Origin: Rhodoferax sp.
Lineage (GTDB): Bacteria > Pseudomonadota > Gammaproteobacteria > Burkholderiales > Burkholderiaceae_C
DNA: 64,000 nucleotides
Direction: 5' to 3'
Assembly: GCA_013791765.1 (NCBI GenBank)
Contig: VMTC01000049.1
Location: 62,001 to 126,000 of the forward strand
The position numbers and the translations under genes were made by a program. Shown one piece after another: positions 39,481-47,910 of this stretch. Position 1 is the stretch's first letter. Every line of letters begins with the position of its first letter. The notes under the pieces are model-generated. The model worked only from the letters and a program-made list of their open reading frames with translations. It had not been told where the DNA came from and ran no database searches.

Positions 39481-39625
39481 TCTATAAATTGGCTGCGCCG
39501 ACCCCGTTGCTCACCTTGGCAGCGCAATTCACAAGCCGGGCATAATTTGGTGGCATCACTCCCAGGTGTGGCAAGGGCGGCAAGCCGCCTATCACTCAAT
39601 TCGGTACAACTTGCAGGTAAATCAT

Positions 39626-40777
39626 ATGGCGTCATTCAACTGGGGCAAGTGTTTCGAAACCGGGCTGCCCACGGTAGATGAGCAACACCGCATCCTGGTC
39701 GATTTGATCAATCACTATGGCCAATTGCTGACGGCCGGCGAACGCGTCACCGGCGAAGAAATGGCGGCGGTGCTGCAACAGCTCACAGCCTACGCCGGTT
39801 ACCATTTTGACGAAGAAGAGATATTGATGACGCAGGCCGGGCTCGACCCGCGCCATATTGAACAGCACAAACACTTTCACGCTGACTTTTTGCAAGAGGT
39901 CACGTTGATGAAAGCAGGGCTGGAGCAAGGGCAAACCAAGACCGAGCACATTCTCAAATTTCTTACCTACTGGCTGGCCTACCATATCCTGGGTACTGAT
40001 CAGTCCATGGCCCGGCAAATGTCGGTCATGGCCGCGGGTCAGAGCGCACAGCAGGCCTATCTGGCCGACCAGGAAGAGCAGGAGAGCGCCACAGAGCCAT
40101 TGCTACTGGCGCTCAACGGCCTTTTTCAGCAGATCAATCAGCGCAACCGCGAGCTACGCGAGTTAAATCAGTCGCTTGAAGTCAAAGTCCAGCAGCGCAC
40201 CCAGGCTTTGAGGCTGGCCAATGAACAACTGGAGCAACTGGCCACGACCGACGCCCTCACCGGCCTACCCAACCGGCGCCTGCTCGAAGACCGCCTGCAC
40301 CAGGCCATGGCCACCAGCCAGCGCAGTGGTCATTGGGGCGCGCTGATGTTTCTCGACCTGGACAACTTCAAGCCACTGAATGACACGCAGGGCCATGAAA
40401 TGGGCGATTTGCTGCTGATCGAGGTGGCCCGGCGGCTGAAAGCCGGCGTGCGCCAGATCGACAGCGTGGCGCGTATCGGTGGCGACGAATTTGTCGTGCT
40501 GCTCAACCAACTCGACCTGGACAAAAGCCGTTCCGACGCGCAGGCGCTCAGCGTGGCCGAAAAACTCCGCATCAGCCTGGCCGCGCCCTATGTGCTGTGC
40601 AGCAAGCACGCAGGTCAGTCCGATACCCGCCTCGAGCACCACTGTAGCGCCAGCATTGGCGTGCTGGTTTTTAACGGCACCCAGAAGAGCCAGGCCGAAA
40701 TTCTCCAAGGAGCCGATGCCGCCATGTACCAGGCCAAAGCGGCCGGTCGCAACCGGGTGCAGTTTGCAGCGGCGTGA
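39626..40777 (+). CDS. Bacteriohemerythrin-GGDEF diguanylate cyclase (candidate O2 sensor)
   Basis: A 383-residue soluble protein joining a bacteriohemerythrin domain (about 1-130) to a coiled coil (about 165-205) and a GGDEF domain (about 210-380). All seven di-iron ligands of the family are visible: His21, His60 and Glu64 (HFDEE), His81 and His85 (HKHFH), His120 and Asp125 (HILGTD). The GGDEF site is intact (IGGDEF near 285) with a RxxD inhibition site (RQID) five residues before. By analogy with the characterised Vibrio cholerae hemerythrin-GGDEF protein, the domain likely adjusts c-di-GMP synthesis to oxygen or redox state; this is inference here. ATG 39626 follows an AGG box. Confidence 0.93.
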   Translation: MASFNWGKCFETGLPTVDEQHRILVDLINHYGQLLTAGERVTGEEMAAVLQQLTAYAGYHFDEEEILMTQAGLDPRHIEQHKHFHADFLQEVTLMKAGLEQGQTKTEHILKFLTYWLAYHILGTDQSMARQMSVMAAGQSAQQAYLADQEEQESATEPLLLALNGLFQQINQRNRELRELNQSLEVKVQQRTQALRLANEQLEQLATTDALTGLPNRRLLEDRLHQAMATSQRSGHWGALMFLDLDNFKPLNDTQGHEMGDLLLIEVARRLKAGVRQIDSVARIGGDEFVVLLNQLDLDKSRSDAQALSVAEKLRISLAAPYVLCSKHAGQSDTRLEHHCSASIGVLVFNGTQKSQAEILQGADAAMYQAKAAGRNRVQFAAA

Positions 40778-41111
40778 TCTATTCAAAATTAATAGCTACA
40801 CACCCATATAGAACGCGGGCTAAAGGCCAATTGTTTATTAATTTATTGAACAACCGATGGCGATCAATCACCTCGCTCATATTCCAAAAAATGCGCTGGC
40901 GCAGGGAGAAAAGCGTCCAAACCAAGCGTAAAAACGGTGCAATTTCAGGGCAAACAGTTTTTGGTTCACGCCTTGTCCAGCATGGGTATTGCGCCTTATT
41001 AATGACTGCTCCAGCCCTATTTTCTTGATTTTTTTCAGTGCACAATGCAAGGCACCAATTGCCAAGCACCTCACGTCAAGACAATCCTCCTCGTCGCAAA
41101 TCCCAATCACC
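40778..41111. other. 334-bp intergenic region between two c-di-GMP genes
   Basis: It holds the AATAGCTG copy at 40791-40832 and then AT-rich sequence. I see no gene and no convincing terminator. A promoter for the 41112 gene is expected here but I cannot place it. Confidence 0.5.
40791..40832 (+). repeat. AATAGCTG-family repeat after hemerythrin-GGDEF gene
   Basis: Begins AATAGCTACACACC and ends ACGCGGGCTAAAGGCCAATT. It is more diverged than most copies. Confidence 0.7.
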
Positions 41112-44100
41112 ATGAACCTGCTTCACTCGCGCTCGCTCAAGACCCGGGTGACCCTTTTCACGTTGGGAATTTTTGTGCTGAGCATCTGGCTGCTGGCGTT
41201 CTACACCAGCCGGATGCTGCGCCAGGACATACAAAGCCTGATGGGTGAGCAGCAGTTCTCCAGCGTGGCTGCCCTGGCCACAGAGATTGATGACGAATTA
41301 AGCAGCCGCGTGCATGCGCTTGAAGACCTGGCCCAACAAATTGACCCGGCCATGCTGGCCGATGCGCCCGCCTTTCAGCGCTTTTTGCAAGCCCGATCCA
41401 CTTTCCAGAATTTATTCAACGCAGGCGTCTTCGTGACCCCGATCGATGGCCCGGCACGGGCTTCGACTGCGTTCGCAGCAGACCAGGGGGGCACCAGTGG
41501 CGCAGCGGTGGACGCCATCAGCGTGGCGCTCAAGCAAGGCCAAGCAACCGTGGGGCAGCCGGTGATGGGGCCAACGCTGCAAGCGCCAGTATTCGTCATC
41601 GCGGCACCCATCCACAACCCCAAGGGCATCGTGATCGGCGCCTTGAGCGGCACGATCAACCTGGCGCTGCCCAACTTTCTCCACCAGATCAAAGACAGCC
41701 ATTACGGCAAGACCGGCAGCTACCTGCTGGTCTCGCGACCCTCGCGCATGGTGCTCACCAGCACCGGCAATCAACGCGTGACCGATGCTTTGCCCGCATC
41801 GGGCGTCACGCCCTTGATTGACCGATTCATGCAGGGCTATGAGGGCTCCGGCGTTTTCACCGACAGTTTGAACGTTGAAAGGCTGGCTTCGGCCAAAGGC
41901 CTTGCCAGCGCCGATTGGTATGTCGCCGCCAATCTGCCCACCCTTGAAGCCTTCGCCCCGATCCGCGCGCTACAACAGCGCATGCTTCTGGCTGCGCTGC
42001 TGCTGACCCTGGTGGCGGGTGGCCTGACCTGGTGGATGCTGCGGCGCCAACTCGCGCCCCTGCTGGTCGCCAGCGAAACCCTGGCCAGCCTGGCTGTCGG
42101 CGGGCACTTCCCGAACGCCTTGCCCGTCAGCCGGCAGGACGAAATTGGCCAGCTGATTGGCGGCTTCAACCACCTGCTGGAGCGCTTGCGCGAACGCGAT
42201 ATCTTGCTGGCGCAAATTCTCGACAACTCCAGCGTAGCGATCTTCCTGGTTGATTTGACCGGTCGATTCACCCGTGTCAACCAGCGCATGGCCGAGATGT
42301 TCGGCACGACGATTGAGCAATTGCTGGGCAGTGAATACGTCAATCTTATCCACCCGTCGGAGCGCGAAATTGGGCGTCAATTGATGCTGCAGTTGTTTGC
42401 CAGTGCCGTCCCCTCCACCGACGTTGAGCGACTTTACTGGCGACCCGATCACACCGAATTCTGGGGTCACCTGACAGGCCGACGTTTCTTTGACAGCGAG
42501 GGGACCGACCTGGGTGTAGTCGGCGTGCTGGAGGACATCACCGAGCGCAAACTTGCGCAGGCCAAAATCAGCGAGAGCGAAGAGCGCTTTCGCACCCTAA
42601 TTGAAGAATCGCCCTCGGCGATTGCAGTACACCGCGATGGCAAGATGCTATACGTCAACCCGGCCGCCATCGAGCTGTTGGGCGCCAGCTCGGCGCAAGA
42701 ACTGCTGGACAAATCGGTACTCGATCTGGTCCACCCGGATTTCCGCCCGACTGTGCTGGCGCGTATCAAACACGGCACCGCAGTCGGGGGCGTCGCGCCC
42801 TTGATCGATCTGAAGTTTTTGAGGCTCGACGGCAGCGTGATCGACGTCGAGAGCCAGGGACGCGTGATTCTTTATGACGGGCAACCGGCGATTCGCGCCG
42901 CTTTTCGTGATGTGACCGAGCGCAAACGTGCCATCGCCCAACTCCAGCTGGCGGCCAGCGTCTACAGCCACGCGCGCGAAGGCATTGTGATCACCGATGC
43001 CGCCGGGATCATTCTGGAGGTCAACGAAGCGTTCAGTCGCATCAGCGGCTTCAGCCGCGACGACGTGCTGGGACTGGATCCGTATTTCTTGTATTCAAAG
43101 CGCCACGGCCGCGCGTTTCACGCGGCCATGCGCGCCGAGCTGGCTTCCAAGGGCCACTGGTACGGTGAAGCGTGGTGCGAGCGCAAGGACGGCGAGGTCT
43201 ACCCCGTGATGCTGACCATCAGCGCCGTGTGCGACGAGCACAACCAGTTGCAACATTACGTGTCGCTGTTTTCGGACATCACGGCACAAAAGTCGCACCA
43301 GCACGAGCTTGAGCACATTGCCCATTTTGACGCCTTGACCAACCTGCCCAACCGTGTGCTGCTGGCCGACCGCCTGCAACAGGCCATGGCCGGGGCGCAG
43401 CGCCGTAGTCAGCGGCTGGCCGTGGCCTACTTGGACCTGGACGGTTTCAAGGCCATCAACGACCGCCATGGCCATGAAGCCGGCGACTTGCTGCTGATGA
43501 CGGTGGCTGCGCGCATGAAGCAGGCGCTGCGCGAAGGCGACACGCTGGCGCGCATTGGCGGGGACGAATTTGTGGCGGTGCTGCTTGATCTGAGCGACAG
43601 CCAGGCCAGTGTGCCGATGCTGCGCCGCGTGTTGGCAGCGGCGGGGGAACCAGTGCACCTGGGTGAGCTGGTGCTGCAAGTCTCGGCCAGTGTGGGCGTG
43701 ACTTTTTATCCGCAAACTGACGAGGTCGAGGCCGACCAGTTGCTGCGCCAGGCCGACCAGGCGATGTACCAGGCCAAGCTGGCGGGCAAGAACCGCTACC
43801 ACTTTTTCGACGCGGAGCAGGACCGCAGCGTGCGCGGTCACCACGAGAGCCTGGAGCACATCCGGCTGGCGCTTGACCGGCGTGAATTTGTGCTCTATTA
43901 CCAGCCCAAGGTCAACATGCGCTCGGGCGCGGTCATTGGCGCAGAAGCCCTGATTCGCTGGCAACACCCCGAAAAAGGTCTGCTGGCGCCGGCCCAGTTT
44001 CTGCCTGTGATCGAGGACCACCCCTTGGCGGTCGAGGTTGGCGAATGGGTGATTGCCACCGCGCTGAGCCAGATCGAACGCTGGCAGGCGCAGGGTTTGA

Positions 44101-44639
44101 GCCTGCCGGTGAGCGTCAATGTGGGCGCGCGCCAGCTGCAACAAATCGACTTTGTGGCGAGCCTGCGCGAAATGCTGGCGGCCCACCCCAAGCTTGACCC
44201 ATCCCTGCTGGAGATCGAGGTGCTCGAGACCAGCGCGCTTGAAGACCTGGCCGGCGTGTCGCAGGTGATTGAAGACTGCCACCAAATGGGCGTGCTATTT
44301 GCCATGGATGACTTTGGCACCGGCTATTCGTCATTGACTTATCTCAAGCGCCTGCGCGTCACCCTGCTCAAGATCGACCAGAGTTTTGTGCGCGACATGC
44401 TCGACGACCCGGATGACCTGGCCATCTTGCAGGGCGTGATCGGCCTGGCGGGCGCATTCCGGCGCGACGTTATTGCCGAGGGGGTGGAAACCATTGCCCA
44501 CGGCACGCTGCTGCTGCAACTGGGCTGCGATCTGGCGCAGGGTTTTGGCATTGCGCGGCCGATGCCTGCTGACCTCATGCCAGCCTGGGCTAAGGCCTGG
44601 CAGCGCGATGCGGCCTGGGTTGCGGTGATCAGCAGCTAA
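41112..44639 (+). CDS. dCache-HAMP-PAS-PAS-PAS-GGDEF-EAL cyclic-di-GMP protein
   Basis: A 1175-residue membrane signalling protein. A membrane helix (about 14-34) leads to a large periplasmic dCache-type sensor (about 35-285), a second membrane helix (about 290-310), HAMP (about 310-360), three PAS domains (about 366-485, 490-610, 615-740), GGDEF (about 750-905) and EAL (about 920-1160). The GGDEF site is intact (RIGGDEF near 816) with RxxD (REGD). The EAL site is intact (EALIR near 943, DDFGTGYSS, KIDQSF, AEGVE). It may both make and degrade c-di-GMP. The ATG at 41112 is the first methionine before the membrane helix. The next GGDEF-EAL gene follows 45 bp later. Confidence 0.93.
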   Translation: MNLLHSRSLKTRVTLFTLGIFVLSIWLLAFYTSRMLRQDIQSLMGEQQFSSVAALATEIDDELSSRVHALEDLAQQIDPAMLADAPAFQRFLQARSTFQNLFNAGVFVTPIDGPARASTAFAADQGGTSGAAVDAISVALKQGQATVGQPVMGPTLQAPVFVIAAPIHNPKGIVIGALSGTINLALPNFLHQIKDSHYGKTGSYLLVSRPSRMVLTSTGNQRVTDALPASGVTPLIDRFMQGYEGSGVFTDSLNVERLASAKGLASADWYVAANLPTLEAFAPIRALQQRMLLAALLLTLVAGGLTWWMLRRQLAPLLVASETLASLAVGGHFPNALPVSRQDEIGQLIGGFNHLLERLRERDILLAQILDNSSVAIFLVDLTGRFTRVNQRMAEMFGTTIEQLLGSEYVNLIHPSEREIGRQLMLQLFASAVPSTDVERLYWRPDHTEFWGHLTGRRFFDSEGTDLGVVGVLEDITERKLAQAKISESEERFRTLIEESPSAIAVHRDGKMLYVNPAAIELLGASSAQELLDKSVLDLVHPDFRPTVLARIKHGTAVGGVAPLIDLKFLRLDGSVIDVESQGRVILYDGQPAIRAAFRDVTERKRAIAQLQLAASVYSHAREGIVITDAAGIILEVNEAFSRISGFSRDDVLGLDPYFLYSKRHGRAFHAAMRAELASKGHWYGEAWCERKDGEVYPVMLTISAVCDEHNQLQHYVSLFSDITAQKSHQHELEHIAHFDALTNLPNRVLLADRLQQAMAGAQRRSQRLAVAYLDLDGFKAINDRHGHEAGDLLLMTVAARMKQALREGDTLARIGGDEFVAVLLDLSDSQASVPMLRRVLAAAGEPVHLGELVLQVSASVGVTFYPQTDEVEADQLLRQADQAMYQAKLAGKNRYHFFDAEQDRSVRGHHESLEHIRLALDRREFVLYYQPKVNMRSGAVIGAEALIRWQHPEKGLLAPAQFLPVIEDHPLAVEVGEWVIATALSQIERWQAQGLSLPVSVNVGARQLQQIDFVASLREMLAAHPKLDPSLLEIEVLETSALEDLAGVSQVIEDCHQMGVLFAMDDFGTGYSSLTYLKRLRVTLLKIDQSFVRDMLDDPDDLAILQGVIGLAGAFRRDVIAEGVETIAHGTLLLQLGCDLAQGFGIARPMPADLMPAWAKAWQRDAAWVAVISS

Positions 44640-44684
44640 TGCAGCGCGGGCCAGGGCTGCTGCAAAAATAACAAGAATTGAGCC

Positions 44685-47027
44685 ATGCGTCCCATGAAAA
44701 AAAAGCCGACGGATCTGCCAGAGCGCTCCCCGCTGCATGCGGCCGCGCGAGTGGTACTGATCTATGCGGTCTTTGCCAGTTTGTGGATTGGCCTGTCTGA
44801 CGAAGTTCTGTCCGTGTGGGTCAGCGACCCAGCCCAGATCATCCGGCTCAGTTCCCTGAAAGGCTGGCTGTTTGTAGCGGCCACCTCCTTGCTGCTATTT
44901 GGCCTGATTCGGCGCCTGCTCGGGCAGATGCTGGCGGCAGCGCAGCGCGAGCGGGCGGCGCAAGCCGAAATACAGCGCAGCCAGCTGCTGCTGACGGCGT
45001 TGATTGACAGCTCGTCTGACGCCATCTTTGCCAAAGACCTGGCCGGGCGTTACCTGCTGTTCAATCCAGAGACCACACGCATCACCGGCAAAGGTGCCGA
45101 GCAGGCGCTCGGCCATGACGACACCGCCTTGTTTCCGCCCGAGCAGGCCGAAATAATCCGCACCAACGACTGCCGCGTCATCGACCTGAATCAGACCACA
45201 AGCTACGAGGAAACGCTGCAAACGATCGACGGAGAACGCGTCTTTCTCGCCACCAAAGGGCCACTGCGGGACGGCAATGGCCAGGTCATCGGTCTTTTTG
45301 GCATCTCCCGCGACATCACCGAGCGCAAAGCGCAGGAACAGCAGCTGCAACTCGCCGCGCAGGTGTTTGCGCAAAGCCGCGAGGGCATCATCGTGACCGA
45401 CGCCCAGGGCGACATCCTCATGGTCAACCGGGCTTTCACCGAGATCACTGGCTACAACGAAGCCCAAGCGCTGGGCCGCAACCCGCGCATCCTGAAATCC
45501 GACCGGCAAAGCGCGGCGTTTTACCTCGACATGTGGGCCGCACTGACGGCCACTGGTCATTGGGCTGGAGAAATCTGGAACCGGCACCAAAGCGGCACGC
45601 TGTATCCAGAGTGGCTGGCGATCTCAGCGCTGCGCGACGGCCATGACCAAACTACGCACTATGTCGCGAGCTTCACCGACTTGAGCAGCACCAAGGCCGC
45701 TGAAAGCCGAATCCAGTGGCTGTCGCACTTTGACCCGATCACTGGCCTGGCCAATCGCACCCTGCTGCAAGACCGCTGCGAGCAGTCGATCGCCATGGTG
45801 CAGCGCGCCGGCGAACCTCTGACCCTGCTGATGGCCAGCATTGACAATTTCAAGGCCATCAACGACATACTGGGTCATCAAGCCGGCGACGCGATCCTCA
45901 ATGAAATGGCCAAAAGACTGAGCGCAACGGTACGCGACCAGGACACCGTGGCCCACCTAAGCGGCAAGGACTTTGTGCTGGTGTTGCCCGGCACGCCCTC
46001 AGGCGGCGCGGCGCACCTGGCAGCACAATTGCTCTGGAAATTGGCGCAGCCTTACGATCTCGGCGACCAGGAGACAAACTTGAGCGCCTCCATCGGCATC
46101 GCCAGTTACCCGGACAACGGGCTTGACTTTGCCCAACTGCTCAATTCAGCAGAGGTTGCCATGCACACGGCCCAGGCCAAGGGGCGCGACTCCTTTGCTT
46201 TTTACAGTGCCGACCTGTATGTGCAAGTGCTGGCGCACGACCACATGATCAAGGCCTTGCGTCAGGCCATCACGCTGGACCAGCTGCAGCTGCTCTACCA
46301 GCCGCAGGTGGACTTGCAGAGTGGACGTATCTGCGGCATGGAGGCACTGTTGCGCTGGCAGCACCCCGAACTGGGCGCCGTATCACCGGCGCAGTTCATT
46401 CCCCTGGCCGAGGAATCGGGCCTGATCATCGGCATCGGTGAGTGGGTGTTGCGCCGCGCCTGCCAGGACATTCGCCGCTGGCTTGATCACGGAATCAAGG
46501 TCCCGCATGTGGCGGTCAATGCATCCCCGCTGCAGTTTCGCGACAACAATTTGGTGGAACAGGTTCAAGCCGCGCTGGCCGAGTCACAGATTGACCCGAC
46601 GCTGATTTACATCGAAGTGACCGAGAGCGCGCTGATGGATGATGTGCCGCAAAGCGAGGCTATGCTAAGGTCACTGAAAGAGCTGGGTATCAAGTTGTCG
46701 CTGGACGACTTTGGCACTGGCTATTCGTCGCTGAGCTACCTCAAGCGCTTTCCGTTTGACCAGGTCAAGATCGACCAGTCTTTTGTGCGCGATGTCGCCA
46801 CCAACCCGAGCGACACCATGCTGGTCAAGGTGATTGTGTCGATGGCCCATGGTTTTGGCATGAAGGTGATCGCCGAAGGGGTGGAAACCGAGGCCCAGTG
46901 CGCGATCTTGTCCAGCAGCGCTTGTGACGAAATTCAGGGCTATTTCTTTTCGAGACCGATCTCAGCCCAAGCCATGGAAGAACTTCTTGGGCAAGCGCGC
47001 CAGTTGCCGGCGCACCTGCGGCGCTGA
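44685..47027 (+). CDS. Membrane PAS-PAS-(degenerate GGDEF)-EAL protein, likely phosphodiesterase
   Basis: A 780-residue protein with two N-terminal membrane helices (about 20-40 and 60-78) of a short sensor found before many PAS proteins (SLWIGLSDEVL ... KGWLFVAATSLLLF), two PAS domains (about 95-215 and 218-345), GGDEF (about 350-510) and EAL (about 525-770). The GGDEF signature has become SGKDF near residue 426, so cyclase activity is unlikely, although RxxD (RDQD) is kept. The EAL residues are complete (EALLR near 553, NASPLQF, DDFGTGYSS, KIDQSF, AEGVE). The prediction is a c-di-GMP phosphodiesterase whose GGDEF domain is regulatory. A second ATG at 44694 is possible. Confidence 0.92.
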   Translation: MRPMKKKPTDLPERSPLHAAARVVLIYAVFASLWIGLSDEVLSVWVSDPAQIIRLSSLKGWLFVAATSLLLFGLIRRLLGQMLAAAQRERAAQAEIQRSQLLLTALIDSSSDAIFAKDLAGRYLLFNPETTRITGKGAEQALGHDDTALFPPEQAEIIRTNDCRVIDLNQTTSYEETLQTIDGERVFLATKGPLRDGNGQVIGLFGISRDITERKAQEQQLQLAAQVFAQSREGIIVTDAQGDILMVNRAFTEITGYNEAQALGRNPRILKSDRQSAAFYLDMWAALTATGHWAGEIWNRHQSGTLYPEWLAISALRDGHDQTTHYVASFTDLSSTKAAESRIQWLSHFDPITGLANRTLLQDRCEQSIAMVQRAGEPLTLLMASIDNFKAINDILGHQAGDAILNEMAKRLSATVRDQDTVAHLSGKDFVLVLPGTPSGGAAHLAAQLLWKLAQPYDLGDQETNLSASIGIASYPDNGLDFAQLLNSAEVAMHTAQAKGRDSFAFYSADLYVQVLAHDHMIKALRQAITLDQLQLLYQPQVDLQSGRICGMEALLRWQHPELGAVSPAQFIPLAEESGLIIGIGEWVLRRACQDIRRWLDHGIKVPHVAVNASPLQFRDNNLVEQVQAALAESQIDPTLIYIEVTESALMDDVPQSEAMLRSLKELGIKLSLDDFGTGYSSLSYLKRFPFDQVKIDQSFVRDVATNPSDTMLVKVIVSMAHGFGMKVIAEGVETEAQCAILSSSACDEIQGYFFSRPISAQAMEELLGQARQLPAHLRR

Positions 47028-47062
47028 AGCAGCTGCGGCAAGTCTTGGAAGTTTAAACAAAT

Positions 47063-47102
47063 ATGATAGCTGCCCGCTTAATATCCATGAGGGCTAGCGG
47101 AA
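47063..47102 (+). repeat. AATAGCTG-family repeat between convergent genes
   Basis: Begins GATAGCTGCCCGC and ends ATGAGGGCTAGCGGAA. It lies in the 92-bp gap between the GGDEF-EAL gene and the convergent SDR gene. Confidence 0.8.
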
Positions 47103-47119
47103 TTTTTCTTATATAAAAC

Positions 47120-47875
47120 CTAACCACGCCCGACAAATGGCATCTTGGTTGCCATCACGGTATGAAACAGCACATTGGCCTCCAACGGCAAATTCGCCAT
47201 GTACAGCACCGACTGGCCAACGATGGCCACATCCATCAACGGTTCCGTCGCCACCTCCCCATTAGCTTGCACAATGCCGCTCGCCATGCGCTGTGCCATC
47301 TCGGTGCCCGCATTGCCAATGTCGATCTGACCGACGGCGATGTCGTGCTTGCGACCGTCGAGCGAGGCCGCCTTGGTCAGGCCGGTGACGCCGTGCTTGG
47401 TCGCTGTGTAGGCAATCGAGTTAGGGCGCGGCGTGGTGGCAGAAATAGAGCCATTGTTGATGATGCGCCCGCCGCGCGGCGTCTGCGCCTTCATCACCCG
47501 AAACGCCTGCTGGAGGCACAAAAAAACACCCGTGAGGTTGGTATCGACCACCTGCTGCCATTGCAGGAGCGTCAGGTCTTCCAAGGCAACGGCGGGCGCG
47601 CCGACCCCCGCATTGTTGAACAGCACATCGACCCGGCCAAAGGCGTGCACCGTGGCATCAAATAGCGCCTTCACTGACTCAGCATTCGACACATCGGTGG
47701 GCACCGCCAGCGAGCGTTGTAGCGCCGCAGCCAAGGCGATCACCTCCGCCAGTGGCGCGGGGCGACGCCCGGCCAGCACCACACGATAGCCATCGTTGAG
47801 AAACGCCAGTGCAACCGCCTTACCAATGCCACTGCCGGCGCCGGTCACGATGGCGACTTTTGAATCAGAGCCCAT
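47120..47875 (-). CDS. Short-chain dehydrogenase/reductase
   Basis: A 251-residue classical SDR oxidoreductase. The nucleotide site [10 protein letters not shown] is at about residues 11-20, with an AGRR segment that favours NADP, then FNNAG, the serine in NNGSISA, and YTATK (catalytic Tyr and Lys). The substrate is unknown. It is 35 bp downstream of rnr on the same strand and convergent with the GGDEF-EAL gene. Confidence 0.9.
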   Translation of the reverse strand: MGSDSKVAIVTGAGSGIGKAVALAFLNDGYRVVLAGRRPAPLAEVIALAAALQRSLAVPTDVSNAESVKALFDATVHAFGRVDVLFNNAGVGAPAVALEDLTLLQWQQVVDTNLTGVFLCLQQAFRVMKAQTPRGGRIINNGSISATTPRPNSIAYTATKHGVTGLTKAASLDGRKHDIAVGQIDIGNAGTEMAQRMASGIVQANGEVATEPLMDVAIVGQSVLYMANLPLEANVLFHTVMATKMPFVGRG

Positions 47876-47910
47876 GACTGTTACCGTTCTGAATCATCAA
47901 TGTGATCAAC

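Noticed and set aside
41045-41075. Possible sigma-54 promoter upstream of the dCache-GGDEF-EAL gene
   Set aside because: GG and GC elements on either strand are not at the 10-base spacing needed for a -24/-12 promoter.
44632-44668. Possible degenerate repeat after the dCache-GGDEF-EAL gene
   Set aside because: Only short fragments match; the arms are not convincing.
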